From positions 1 through 30,000 of the forward strand of contig CAUYUJ010003659.1 in assembly GCA_963575745.1 (NCBI GenBank): a stretch of 30,000 nt of DNA, written 5' to 3'. A model generated the notes under the pieces. It searched no databases, was not told the origin of the DNA, and saw only the letters and a program-made list of their open reading frames with translations. The translations under genes and the position numbers were made by a program. Numbering within the stretch: the first letter of the stretch is position 1; each line of letters begins with the position of its first letter. This document shows positions 10,841-20,631 of the stretch, in pieces. The stretch is from Prorocentrum cordatum. Taxonomy: Eukaryota; Sar; Dinophyceae; Prorocentrales; Prorocentraceae.

Positions 10841-11620
10841 CCCAAAGAAGTTCCACCAGACGGAGAGGGACGCGTTCGTGGAGGCTGACATCAAACAGTG
10901 GAAGAAACACCGACCTGGAAACCATAGAGATTGTGTACCCAGACGAAGCAGCGAAGATCATGAGGGCCAAGCCGCACTGAATCTTACAAGTACAGGCGCG
11001 ATTCGTGAGGACCAATAAAGCATCAGAAAGAGGTGAACTGAAAACAAAATCGCGATTGGTCTTCCCAGGCCATCTACTACAGAAAGGATTGCCACGCACG
11101 GATCGTCCTACAGCTGGGCTGACTGCTTTGTGCCTGGTGTTGTCGCTAGCTGGCACTTCGGCTGGCATCTTGACTCGTTCGACATCGAGACGGCCTTCCT
11201 CAACGGACGTCATACGGAGCGGGAGGACCACTTCCGACCACCACCTGATAGAGCTCCTGGCCTACCGGGCGGCTGCCTGCCTGATACAGGCCCTGAAAGG
11301 TCTATTTGGTATTCCAGAGGCGCCATGGCTGCGGCATTTGGAGTTCATCGAGAGAGCGAAGGCTGCAAGAGCCGAACAAGCACCTTGGTGTCATTATTCT
11401 CTTCCTGAAGCAAGACAGCAAGCTATCCAGGCTGCTGTGCGTGCACGTGAACGATGCCATCATGGCGGGGCAGGGCGACTACTTCAACAAATTCAAGACA
11501 ACATTCCTCAAGTCCCTGACGATGAAGCACATGTACACCGACGATTTCTGGTTCCTGAAGCGACGTATCGTGCGACAGCCTAACGGCGAGATCCATGTAA
11601 CAATGGAAGAAGCAGCTCAG
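10810..11620 (+). pseudogene. reverse transcriptase (RVT_2) of the copia-like element
   Basis: Before the domain comes GRELDPKKFHQTERDAF and YPDEAAKIM, then RFVRTNKASERGELKTKSRL (10996-11055), the conserved 'RfVRtnK...kaKsRLvvpGh' entry. In the next frame follows WHLDSFDIETAFLNG (11160-11205), the first catalytic aspartate motif. In a third frame LKGLFGIPEAPW (11290-11330) matches 'lyGLp.AP..Ww'. The active-site box reads LLCVHVNDAIMAG with AAC at 11450-11452 and GAT at 11453-11455, so the YVDD/VHVDD motif has Asn in place of its first Asp. Downstream comes FLKRRIVRQPNGEIHVTMEE. At least three frameshifts break it. It would have copied element RNA into DNA. Confidence 0.85.
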
Positions 11621-12560
11621 AAGATCAACCCTGTGTTCATGTCGAAGGTACGGCGCCAGCAACCAGAGGACCACTCTCGAAGGAGGAAACCTGATCGCTT
11701 CGATCAATCATTGGAGAGTTGTCTTGGCCTACGCTTGAAGCCTTTCCTGCGTTTGCCTACGACGCGTTGGACCTCCAGCAGCGAGTTCCAGAGGATACGG
11801 TCAGTATACTTGTCAGGGCCAACTCGGTGCTTCGGAACCTCCGAGAAAGATCGAAGCAGCTGGCCATGAGTGTGCGCGTGGAGATGGCACCAACAGGGTG
11901 ACGACAGGTCTCTGCGCAAATGCAAGTTTTGTCCGACAACCTCGCGGAGGTAGCCAACAGGGATGTATGGTTCTACTCAACGATAGACGCTTGATATCCG
12001 ACGACAGTTTCCCAGCGTCCCCCGTGACATGGGATTCGACCAAGATCCATCGAATAGTGCGGTCTACATTGGCCGCCGAAGCAACAGCACTGGCGACTGG
12101 ATACGACATGTGCGTCTACGTGTGAGCGATCCTGCCTACCTGCTGGGCAGCTGGACGGGCGACTGGATGACGGACATGCGCCAGGTTCCAGAAATGTGCT
12201 GGGTGGCCTGCAAGAGCCTGCGCGACAGCCTACACAAGGGGAGCAGCATTCCCTCGGAGCGCCAAATCGCGCTAGACCGCTGGACATCTATGATATACGC
12301 CAGTACCGGGAAGACAGCGCCTTGCTACAATATGAACCAGCATCAAAAACATGCTCGTGGACCCGCTGACGAAGCACTTCGGCAGGCTGGAATCCACGCC
12401 ACTTCGTGACATCCTGCGGACGGACTTCGTCAACCCGAGTTCCTACTGGCGACCTGAACCGGCAACGAATACGAAAGTGAGTCTACAAGAACCTTATACG
12501 CCCGGCAAAAGCCTGGTGAATGTTTCCCGGGACATACAGGTTCAGCTGTTTGCAATGTTA
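11620..12560 (+). pseudogene. RNase H domain and 3' end of the copia-like pol
   Basis: At 11898-12125 the frame reads TTGLCANASFVRQPRGG, VTWDSTKIHRIVRSTLAAEATAL and then a stop. This is the copia RNase H: the family has 'SDAsf' where this copy has ANASF (Asp to Asn), while the Glu in LAAEA is kept. WVACKSLRDSLHKGSSIPSE (12200-12265) matches 'vtDckSLyd.l...' with the usual Asp lost. In another frame NMLVDPLTKHFGRL (12345-12385) is the terminal 'nmLaD.LTK' motif. After 12560 no more element protein is visible. Confidence 0.8.
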
Positions 12561-13155
12561 ACGCGTATGCAACTACGTTTCAAGTCTTTTCTGGAGAGGG
12601 AAACTGGGAGCAGACATCAACAATGAAACTCCAGCCACATCCGCCTGCCGCGAGATAGGAAATTAGCACCGTGCACTGAGCGACGGAAACAATAAATCGC
12701 ACCGGCGGCTCTTGACTAACGTGCCCGGGGGGGCTGGGGAAAAAAACTTCGACTGTGGCGGAGAGAAGGAGGAGAAGACAGGGGAGAAAGCGCATTATAC
12801 GCATTTGCTGTAAGACGTATCGCCTCTGGGTGCGACAGCGGGGCGGGTGTCAATCCCTACAGAATGGCCCAGACAGCCAAATCAGTAACATCCACACAAC
12901 TGTAAAATTCAAAAAGAAGAGGCGGAGGACGAGGGAGGACGAGCGACAGCGGATTTAGCATGCTGTCTGTGTACACATATCCCCTAAGGCCCAAGCGGCA
13001 AGCGATATTCCAAAAAAGCGGATCCCCACGGCACCAAGAGAGGCACAGCGCAAACTGGCCCACAACGTGCAGATCGAGGATGAAACCCTAGCACGTGGAG
13101 AGCTGAAGAAGAGCAGCGATTGCAGCGGGGCAAGCAAGATAGGGTGGACAAAAAA
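12561..13155. other. non-coding stretch between two retroelements
   Basis: No protein-like frame stands out. Short A-rich and purine-rich patches occur at 12735-12800 and 12905-12950. This is where a 3' long terminal repeat of the copia-like element and the 3' untranslated end of the LINE on the opposite strand would be expected, but I could not recognise either. Confidence 0.4.
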
Positions 13156-14150
13156 CTACTGCATTGGCGCCCACGCGCGGGCGACGCAAGCCGTCGCAGC
13201 GCCACGGCCGCGCGCAATCTCCTTGGCCACGCGGGCGAGAGCCTGCAGAGCAAGCGGGCCGGCACCTCCCGGAGAGCGCCTGCGCCGACAATGCAAGATC
13301 GACACGGCCGCGATGCGGATGCTCTTCTTTGCCAGTAGACTGCTCCAGGGCCGACTGGCGCGCCGAGGTGTAAGACGCGGAAGCCGAAGTCGCGGGCGAC
13401 CGGGCACCGGGCGCAGTGCTCGGTGCTGTCCTCGCGCGCGCGCCCGAAGATACATCGACCCTGCCCTTGAAAACGGCGGCCCGTGGCCCAACCGTTCCAC
13501 CGCGCGCGCAACGCTGGGGCCCGCGCCCGCGCCAGGAGGTAAGAACTCAGAGACGGACGCCAGCAGTGCGCGATCAGCGCGGACCCGAGCGAATAATCTC
13601 ACATCGCACCGCGCCGGCCGCCGTCGCGCGCTCGAGGGCGGCGCGGGACAATGGTCCGACATGTCTTCTGCCACTGGCGCCAGGGAGAGCGAGGAGGCCC
13701 CCCCGGGGCACGAAAGCCAAGATGCCATAAGATTCGCGCTCGGATCCGCTGGGCCCCGAAGCCAGCCTCCGCGAGTGCAGGTGCGAAACGCGACGCCATG
13801 ACGCGCTGTCGCTCCATCTGGTTCGATCGAGCTGCACCTGCACGAAGTCCCCTCGCGCGGGTGCGGATCGCGAGACCGCCGCGGAGCAGGCGCTCGAACG
13901 CGGCGACCTGGCGCTCGGCCGCGAGCGCGAGCGCGCCGAAGTCAACCAGCCCGCCCTGGGATGCGAGGACCGGCGCGGCCCGTGGGACGTTGACCGCGGC
14001 CCAACACCGCGGACCCAGGCACAGCTCGGAGCCCGCGGCCTGCTCGAAGCGGGCCCACTCGGGCGGCGGTGCATCCAGCTGGGCTGCGAAAAGCGCGGCG
14101 GAGATGATGCGCGCGCATGCGGTGCGCCAGCAGAGTTAGCTGTAGCCACC
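13156..14150 (-). pseudogene. LINE-like (non-LTR) retrotransposon, C-terminal part of ORF2
   Basis: Reading the - strand from a TAA at about 14149, one frame runs RTACARIISAALFAAQL, then PPPEWARFEQAAG, then LALAAERQVAAFERLLRGG. It has a single TGA at 13599-13601, and then RARWNGWATGRRFQG and the Cys/His knuckle CIFGRAREDSTEHCARC (Cys at 13454, Cys at 13418 and 13406 with the preceding His). This order, with 'WNGWcT.RRFQ' and 'DSiEHya.CPv', is characteristic of the C-terminal end of dinoflagellate LINE-type polyproteins. After a frameshift, LLAKKSIRIAAVSILHCRRR and KEIARGRGAATA (13330-13160) supply the last conserved helix-rich part and a stop at 13156. The family's endonuclease and RT core are not seen, so the copy is probably 5'-truncated, as usual for LINEs, and decayed. 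Confidence 0.72.
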
Positions 14151-14920
14151 AACCAACCCTCCCCCAAGCAGCGGCACGCCGTCGGCGTTTCCCAAGCGGT
14201 TTCCCCCAGGAGGTCGCGCCGCGGCCAGGCCCCAAAATGATCCCGAGGGGCTCCGCCGAGGTCGCGACGCGGACCCCCCCTCAGGACGGCGCCGCCCACG
14301 CCAACTGGCCCCGGAAGGCGTCGATGGGGCCAGGGGCAGGGGCGCGCTCCTCGAAGATCCGCCCCCAAACACTCGCGCCCCCGACGCCGGAACGGAGAGC
14401 CAAGGCCAACGCGTCAACGCGCGCTCGCAAACTGCTCGGCGAGAGGACCGAAGGCCCCCCACGCAGCTACGGGGATTTGGCGGCCTGGAAATGGGCACCA
14501 ACACCAACGCAAGGCGGTGCCTCCACAGGGGGGAGATGATCCTAGATTCCGGCGTCGACGGCAGTGTCGGTCGCTTTGGAAGCCAAAACATCACCGCCAT
14601 TACCGGGATCGGGATCCGCGAGCATTGGGCCGAGGCGTTCGAGGCGCGCCCGACGGATTCTGCGCTTCGAGCGAGGTGGCTTACTGAGGACTTGCCTGCG
14701 AGATCGAGGTCGCCCCCTCCTTCCTCGCCCTCGAGGTGGATCCTGTCGCGTCGGGGCGTTCGAGATGCGGCGCCTCGCCCCTCGCCAGAGCGACCGCGCG
14801 CCCTCGCGCGGCTGCGAGGGCACAGCCTGCGCAGGGGGAAAGGCAGCGCGGATTGGAGGCGAGGTCGGCGAGGCGCGGACACGACCGCATCCCTCACATC
14901 TTGCGGGTGCAATTAAATTG
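14151..14920 (-). pseudogene. possible upstream LINE sequence, heavily decayed
   Basis: Upstream of the LINE C-terminus the - strand stays GC-rich and open in pieces, for example LRARVDALALALRSGVGG followed by WGRIFEERAPAPG near 14310-14420. This could correspond to the thumb/connection part of a LINE RT. No FADD-type RT active-site motif could be found. A call for this part rests on continuity only. It ends where base composition changes at about 14915. Confidence 0.25.
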
Positions 14921-15555
14921 CAACGTCCCCTAGAGGAGCAATTTTACATTGCATCGTCGAGAAGGAAGCAATTTTCTAAAAAATAAAATAAAACATGCAG
15001 CCACAGGATATCGGAATCGAGCGCTCGCACGAGAAATTCGGAATTCAGGGCTCGCAGTTGTGAGTCGTATAATTCTACGGGTAACCGCTACCGCGTGGCA
15101 ATATTTCACCACATAATCGGAGAAGGGGATTGCCAAAACGGGCGCGCGCGCGCCCGCTCTTTTCGTCTCGTTGCGTGCCATGCATGATGGCGTGCAGGCC
15201 TTTCAGCCTGTGCTCCCGCGCCGCTCGATCGTGTTCTCGAGTGGCGGGAAGACGTGAATATTCACGTTAGAACTGGCTGTTGCCGCGTAGCGCCTAACTT
15301 GCCCAAGGAGAACTAGATCTCTCCCGAACGAAGTGGATATATCCTGTATGTGTATATATGTATGTATATATGTATCTATATAGTTGGGTATGTATATATA
15401 CATATGTATGTATATGAGAGAGAGGGACAAGAAATAATGACAAACGGGATGCCATTTCAAACGCGAGGAATCACAGTCCCAATCGTGCGTGCTGCTCGGG
15501 TCCAGGCGGCCACGGCTGTGCCGTCGCTCGCAGATCACCACCACTTCCCGTGGGT
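14921..15555. other. AT-richer intergenic stretch
   Basis: Composition shifts to more A/T at about 14915. A TATG/TATA-type short repeat lies at 15343-15412 with GA repeats immediately after (15415-15424). I see no coding frame with a plausible product. Confidence 0.5.
15343..15425. repeat. TATG/TATA-type simple repeat
   Basis: Alternating TGTATA, TATGTATG and TATATA words for about 70 bp, ending in a short (GA)n run. It is an imperfect tetranucleotide repeat of the same kind as those at 19283, 22520, 24985 and 29340. Confidence 0.85.
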
Positions 15556-15557
15556 AT

Positions 15558-15561
15558 GATC

Positions 15562-15598
<37 letters not shown>

Positions 15599-15607
15599 AT
15601 ATATATA
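15558..15607. repeat. (TA)n microsatellite
   Basis: About 24 TA dinucleotides with one phase break (TATTATA) in the middle. It forms a near-perfect self-complementary tract. Confidence 0.95.
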
Positions 15608-15769
15608 AACATGGAGACAAGAGAGGCAGGGAAAGGAGGCGCGACGCAAATTTCAATCCGAGACCATACTATTGGGTGTACACGCGCCAGCCTCAGCTTC
15701 ACAACGAATGCTGCGTGCACTGAGGGTGAGATCGGGAGCGGGCGAGCACGTGCAAATCGTTCGAGAGCA

Positions 15770-15805
<36 letters not shown>
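15770..15805. repeat. poly(G) run of 36
   Basis: Thirty-six consecutive G residues, the longest homopolymer in the window. Exact length is uncertain in any sequencing method. G runs of this size can form quadruplexes. Confidence 0.95.
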
Positions 15806-15939
15806 CGAATTGCAGCGCCGTAGCGCCCGACTCGAACGCCTGCGTGACCTCAGGCGCCGATTTTACGGCACCTGCCCTGGGGCGTCGCGACGCAAAATTT
15901 AGTGCGCGCGCGAAAACAATGGGAGTCAAGCGAGAGTGA

Positions 15940-16180
15940 GTGCGCGTTTGTGTGTGTGAGTGCGTGTGTGTGTGCACGTTCGTGCGTGTGCGTGCGCGAG
16001 TGCGTCTGTTCGCGAGTTTGGTTTAGTTTCCCGGTGTGTCGTAACGGCGGTGCCCTCGATGTGCGTTGAGCGTGTTGTGCGTGCGTGCGTGCGTGCGTGC
16101 GTGTGTGTGCGTGTGAGTGTGTGAGTGTGTGTATGCGTGCGTTTGTGTGTATGCGTGCATGTGTACGCGCGTGTGGCGGA
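15940..16180. repeat. GTGCGT/GTGT-rich simple repeat
   Basis: Alternating purine-pyrimidine tracts (GTGTGTGAGTGCGT, then (GTGC)n near 16080-16105, then GTGTGTATGCGT) interrupted by about 80 bp of other sequence near 16010-16070. Such alternating tracts can adopt left-handed DNA. Frames across it are Cys/Val/Arg artefacts. Confidence 0.85.
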
Positions 16181-16299
16181 GGGGGGCTGGTCGCGCGGCG
16201 AGCGCTCTGCAGCGCGATGTCGATCGCCAGCCTCACCACGCCATCTTCACCACGCCCTCGCGCGAGGCGGGGCTCGCATCGGCGGCTTTCGAAGTCAAG

Positions 16300-16395
16300 G
16301 CCGAAAGGTTGCGATGGATAGACGATCGATGCAGCGACCGATCGATCTTTCGATCGATCGCTGGGTTGGCAATCTATCCATCGTAACGTTCCGGC
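16300..16395. repeat. 96-bp fold-back inverted repeat
   Basis: A 22-bp left arm (16300-16321, beginning GCCGAAAGGTTGCG) pairs with a right arm (16374-16395) with three mismatches; the inner 11 bases CGATGGATAG plus one are identical. Inside, a second palindrome made of GATCGATC words (16334-16361) pairs with itself. The whole could fold into a hairpin. It may be a small non-autonomous element or a remnant of one; no clear target duplication was seen. Confidence 0.6.
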
Positions 16396-16746
16396 ACCTG
16401 TGGATGAAGATCGGCGCGCGAACGCGCGCCGAGGAACCCGATTCGGACTCGAATGACCCTTCCTTGCCACAACGTCCCCGTTGCCCCCTTCTGTTCCCTC
16501 GGCACCCTCTCCCACCCTCGAGCCTATGCCACCGCGCCTCTGGCGCTCGGGCCTGCCCTGGAAGCGCATCCTAGGTGGCCTCGACCTGGGCCGAGCTTGA
16601 CCGCGACGCGCCTTGAGGCAGGGCAAATCAGCATTTCAGCGTCGGGCTCGAGTGATCGATCCGAGCTCGAGGTCTTCGAGGGTTCACCCCCTCCACGCAC
16701 TGAACACCCGGCGCCGCGCATGGCACGACGAACCAACAACACACAA

Positions 16747-16890
16747 CCATACCCATAGGGGGATCGGAGAGGGCGCGCGCGCGTTGTCGGATGGCGGCCC
16801 CCGCTCGAACGGGAGCGCCCCCCAGTGTCCGACAACCCGCGCTCATGCCCGTAGCCAGTCCCCCTCACAACGACCCCCCTATGGGCATGG
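16747..16890. repeat. 144-bp imperfect fold-back inverted repeat
   Basis: The left end CCATACCCATAGGGGGATCG (16747-16766) is the reverse complement of 16871-16890 with two mismatches. Further inside, GTTGTCGGA at 16783-16791 pairs with TCCGACAAC at 16828-16836. The intervening arms pair only partly. It is the second fold-back structure within 600 bp. Confidence 0.6.
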
Positions 16891-17190
16891 GTGCGCGTTG
16901 TCCGTTCGCAACGCAGCGATCGATCTCAACGCTGCGCCCTGGAGAGGGGGGGGCGCGCGAGCGAAAAGAAGGGGGGGCGGGGCGGGCGGGCAGGGCAAGG
17001 GCGGGGGGAGGGGGAGAACGCGAGAGGGGAGTCTGCTCCTCGATCCTCCTCCATATATTCCCCCCTTAACCTCTCCGACCCCTCGCCTCTCCCCCCCTCG
17101 CCCCTGCCCCCTGGGCCCTCTGCGCCCTTCCCGCGCGGGGCGGCCAGAGGCGGAGCAGGGATCGCAAAAGCACCCCCCTTTTGTTCACTC
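16891..17190. other. G-rich then C-rich stretch without a gene
   Basis: Purine-rich G blocks (16935-17030) are followed by pyrimidine-rich C/T blocks (17041-17125). Frames are Arg/Gly or Pro/Leu-rich artefacts. The 3' end of the transposon-like gene on the - strand lies just to the right. Confidence 0.5.
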
Positions 17191-17195
17191 CCTTT

Positions 17196-18960
17196 TTACA
17201 TGCCAGGCCAGCACAGAGGAACCAGTTTCTCGAACACCCGAACGTAAAACGTGCTGCCGTGATGCACGCTCTTGGCAACTTGTGCCAGCACGCGGTTAAC
17301 TCCTTCGTCCACATATGTCCAGCAGAAACGAGGATTGCCAGTCAACCTGCTTTTGGTTTGTCAGGTGGTAGAGCACGCGGTGCTTGAATGCCACGTGCCC
17401 GCCCGCAGCTTTGTAGTACCGAAGGAAGAATAACACGTGTTTCTCAAGCTCTGCCTGTTGTGCTGCACTTATACGCCGAGGGCTGGACTCGATAATCTCT
17501 TGGGCTTTACAGAAGGCCCTGCAGGAACGGGGGAATAATGGCCACTGTCCAATGATAACTGTCGGGTTCTCATCACACAACATGGGCAGTAGAGGGATTA
17601 AGTGCCTGGCGTCGGCGGCCTTGGTCGCCGGCCTGGGTTTCCCCCTGTGTCCGAGCATGGTGATCGAAAGATTACATATGCGGTTACGTTCCCCGCGCTC
17701 GAACACAGCACTGTGGGCAAGATAAAACACGTTTAGGCGCCTGCAAAGGTGGATGATGTTGTCGCGGCTTCTCATCAGCATCGCGCCAGCCCGACTGCCG
17801 CAAAAATGTTTCGATCACCGCCCCAAAAACAGCTCCAACTAGAAACTGCGGTGTTCCAAGATCGCACGCGTGCATATAATCTAATACCAGCATCGAGATC
17901 GTAAAGCCCAGCACGTTGAAGATAGGCGCACAAAAATTGAGGCCAGCTTCGTCGGTCGCGCCAATCAGATCAACTTCCAAGGGCTGAGAAGGTCCGACGT
18001 CGATGTCATCGAGCGCGCGCGTATCTGCCACGCGCCCCGACAATACGAATTCTTGGCATGACGCGAAAGCTCCGAAACCCAATAAATCATCAGAGTGGCG
18101 ACAACACTGCAAAAGACGCTTCAGCGCTGCTTTGCTGCAGACAACGCTTCTATTACTGCACCTTGCCACCATCCCTGCGTGCACCTGTGGGTCTTTATCT
18201 GCCCAACTGCAGAGACCGATGGACAGCGGAAAATTGAATCGGCAATCTTTAACTACATTACAACAGAAACAAGGCGACCTCATATTATCCCAACGCTTGA
18301 ATCCCAAGGCTGTAATACATTCAAGCTGGCCAGCCCGCATTTCGCAGAGCGCTGCGCACAGTCCGTCGGCCATTGGGAAACCGCGGTAGTTTGACCCCCA
18401 TGCCGGCTCGAAAGGTTTGTGATCGTGCCCGAGGGCTTGGAAAACGCCGTCTGCCAATATGTTCAGACTCCAGATGATCACGGCCATAATGGCCCCTATC
18501 GTGCACATGCCCCTGCAGCCGCACTAGAAGCAGTCGCTCTTCCGAACGTTTGCGGTAACGCGCCTCATGTCACTTATCATGTTAGCCCACGAACAAAAAA
18601 ATAAAAGTCTTTTTTTGCATGTAGAACGCCGTATGAATAATATGATATCGGAAGCGACTTGTTGCCCTTTCTCCGCGTAACTTCGCGGTCGATGCAATGA
18701 GCAGGGAGGTCGGTTGAAGCAATACCAGACATGTCGAACTCCTCGGGGTGCGCGTTGTAACTCCAGCACAAGCTTCCATGGGGCAAGAACATCGGAAACT
18801 TGATCGACGTCCGCATCTGACTCCCGGAGTCCCAGACGGGGAGATCAAACGAATACATAATCTCTCGGCCCTGCTCGCCGATGGTCTTCCGAAGGTGGTC
18901 CGAGTGGTGCCCAGAGGCTGGGTCGAGAGACAAGTCTGCGACTCCGATGGCCCCCGCCCG
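17196..18960 (-). pseudogene. dispersed dinoflagellate transposon-like gene, frameshifted copy
   Basis: Reading the - strand, the N-terminal part (from about 18960) has DPASGHHSDHLRKTI and SIKFPMFLPHGSLCW, like the 'SGkhp.Nc.RDL...' and 'LPHe' segments of the family. A frameshifted gap near 18510-18600 follows. 18508-17790 carries SLNILADGVFQALGHD, GFPMADGLCAALCEM, GFKRWDNMRSPCFCC, and GFTISMLVLDYMHACDLGTPQF, the hallmark 'lD.lHt.dLGv.Q' box. A shift near 17780 leads to KPRPATKAADARHLIPLLPML ('K.K.KAaE.RhLvp'). A second shift near 17340 leads to TYVDEGVNRVLAQVAKSVHH and a TAA at 17196-17198 ('DEglNr.l...a...H...'). These proteins occur in large numbers in dinoflagellate genomes; I infer a transposase-like origin from copy number and the DxxH box, but the reaction is not known to me. 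Unlike its surroundings it is only moderately GC-rich. Confidence 0.68.
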
Positions 18961-19063
18961 CGCGGCGCGGCAGGCGATGCTACACGAGTCCTTATATAAC
19001 TACTCTTCGCGCGATCCTCGGCCCGCAGGCCGCCCTCGCTGGGCGAACGCCAAGAAACTGCAA

Positions 19064-19107
19064 GGGGGGGGGGGGGGGGGGGGGGGCACGTTCGGGGGGG
19101 GGGGGGG
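19064..19107. repeat. paired poly(G) runs
   Basis: Runs of 23 G (19064-19086) and 14 G (19094-19107) separated by seven bases. They lie between the transposon-like gene and the last exon I can place of the multi-exon - strand gene. Confidence 0.93.
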
Positions 19108-19185
19108 CTTTTTGCTGGGAGAGTCAAGCGAGAAATAATTATAGCATGTGCAGCATCCTTCTCAGCGAGCTTGCCCTCGCGCCAC

Positions 19186-20377
19186 CTGCTCAGCAGGTGA
19201 GGTGTCGGCGGCCTGATCCGTCATCGCCAGCGCCCTTGGACCGAGCTGCCTGGGGAGAAGAGCGGGCCTGGGCACGACATCGCACATATGCATATATATA
19301 TATGTATACATACATACATACATACATACATAACATACATACTGCACACATACATACATACATACATAAATACATACATATGTACATATACATGTGCGCA
19401 TGTGTGTGGGACCCTCCGTTCGCTTGCCCCCCTCCTCCTTTCTCCAATGCCCCCCTCCACCCATATACATACACACATATATATATACATAGATATATAG
19501 CGTGAGTGCCCAGGTGCACCATTCATTCTGGCCACCCGCCGTCGGTCCCCTGCAAGCGCGGGTTGATACGGGCTCGCAAGATCCACTAGCATGGGCGACC
19601 CCGCAGCACGGCCTGCCATCGGATCCACGTTCACCGCCGAATCGGAAGCGAAGCGATATCAATGAACCGCCCACGCGCCACAACAAAAGAGCTGCCCTGA
19701 ACAATCACGACTGTTCTGCTCGGGGGCACAGTCGGGGCGCTGACCTGAACACAAAAAAAACGCTAAATAAGGAACGAGGCACATTCTATCCACGAGGTGA
19801 GCTTCGGCGCCCCATTGAAAACCCAAGTAAAACCTTGAGCAAACGGCGAAGCAATCAAGGAACACCGAGCCCCTACCCAACGAAAAGGGTTCCTTCTTCA
19901 GCGCCCCGACTGCACCTGCGTTTGGTCGTTGGCAGCGGCAGCGTCAGGAGCGAGCAACAAACGAATGCACGCACTTATGCCCTCGGCGATGGTCGGCCGA
20001 TCTAACTTGCAAGCATATTGGCAACACTGCTGGAGGAGAGGGAGGAGGAGGAGGTCATCGCGCCACTGTCCTCGAGCGCACGAGCACGGCGCGGGCACGG
20101 TCTAGCAACTCTGAAGTCTGAATCCCACCCTTGGCCTGTGATCTCCCGCACAGGGCCTTCAGTCGAGCGCTCGAGCTGCTGCCGACCGCAATTATTGTCG
20201 GTGCCAGGCGGGGGGGGGGGGGGGGGGGGGGGGCGAGCATAACATCAAACACGTGACACAACAATATAACAAGGAATGGTCGGGGGCGAGCTGGACCGCA
20301 CCTCACTTAGCAAGCGCCTCTTGCGCCTGCCGCACGCTGGCCACCACTGGAGCGATGGGCATCCACGCGCGACTGGC
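19186..20377 (-). CDS. unknown multi-exon gene, 3' group of exons
   Basis: Five exons with matching phases can be read on the - strand: 20377-20307, 20169-20067, 20029-19916, 19744-19635 and 19249-19186 (462 bp, 154 codons). Every junction has an AG acceptor and a GT donor. The best are at 20029 (long C/T tract, then CAG), 19744 (T-run then TTCAG), 19916 (CAG followed by GTGCAG) and 19186 (CAG followed by GTGGCG). Residues include SRAWMPIAPVVASVRQAQEA, LKALCGRSQAKGGIQTSELL, KLDRPTIAEGISACIRLLLA and QLGPRALAMTDQAAD. Only one frame is open in the exon at 20029-19916. The first two exons look helical. One inferred intron is only 37 bp. No domain is recognised; the true 3' end is unknown. A further exon-like segment lies at 20793-20710 (MTSVNEKLDEAMACLASAHAA), whose junctions I could not fit. 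Confidence 0.45.
19283..19500. repeat. (CATA)n tetranucleotide repeat
   Basis: CATACATA units in two blocks, 19283-19393 and 19462-19500, with TATATA stretches at their edges. It lies inside a proposed intron (19634-19250) of the - strand gene. Confidence 0.9.
20210..20233. repeat. poly(G) run of 24
   Basis: Twenty-four consecutive G residues within a proposed intron (20306-20170) of the - strand gene; on the transcribed sense strand this is a poly(C) run. Confidence 0.93.
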
Positions 20378-20631
20378 CTCCCAGGACACTGGATTCAATG
20401 CAATGCAACTCGGGATGCCGAAACATGACTCCTGCACGTGTTAACGCCACTGCATTGCGCAGAAAAGGATGCGCCTGTCCCCACGGCAAACTCCTCATCC
20501 TTGTCGCATCTCCCCTCGCCTTCCCCCCCCATTCTGGCCATTTCGCTTGGTCCACCGAGGGCGCCAACCTGGGGGCCTGCATTTCGCGCGCGTTTTTCTT
20601 CCGGTTGTCTAGCGCCCAACTCCTCCCATGC

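Larger units (their letters stand above)
2570..12560 (+). mobile_element. decayed Ty1/copia-type LTR retrotransposon
   Basis: The order gag - aspartic protease - integrase - reverse transcriptase - RNase H on one strand is diagnostic of Ty1/copia (Pseudoviridae-type) elements, since Ty3 elements place integrase last. Each domain is recognisable, but they sit in different frames with several in-frame stops, so the copy cannot be translated. Individual domains are listed below. The element is interrupted at 2868-4975 and 6560-7300 by low-complexity DNA. I could not find long terminal repeats by eye, so both ends are estimates: the left end is the first Gag-like residues, and the right end lies just after the last RNase H-associated residues. 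The phrasing of the integrase and RT motifs matches copia-like elements that are very abundant in dinoflagellate genomes. Confidence 0.82.

Noticed and set aside
2570-12560. Long terminal repeats of the copia-like element
   Set aside because: I compared the regions around 2.0-2.6 kb, 4.9 kb and 12.6-13.0 kb by eye and saw no convincing long match; a self-alignment of 1.5-2.6 kb against 12.4-13.2 kb would decide.
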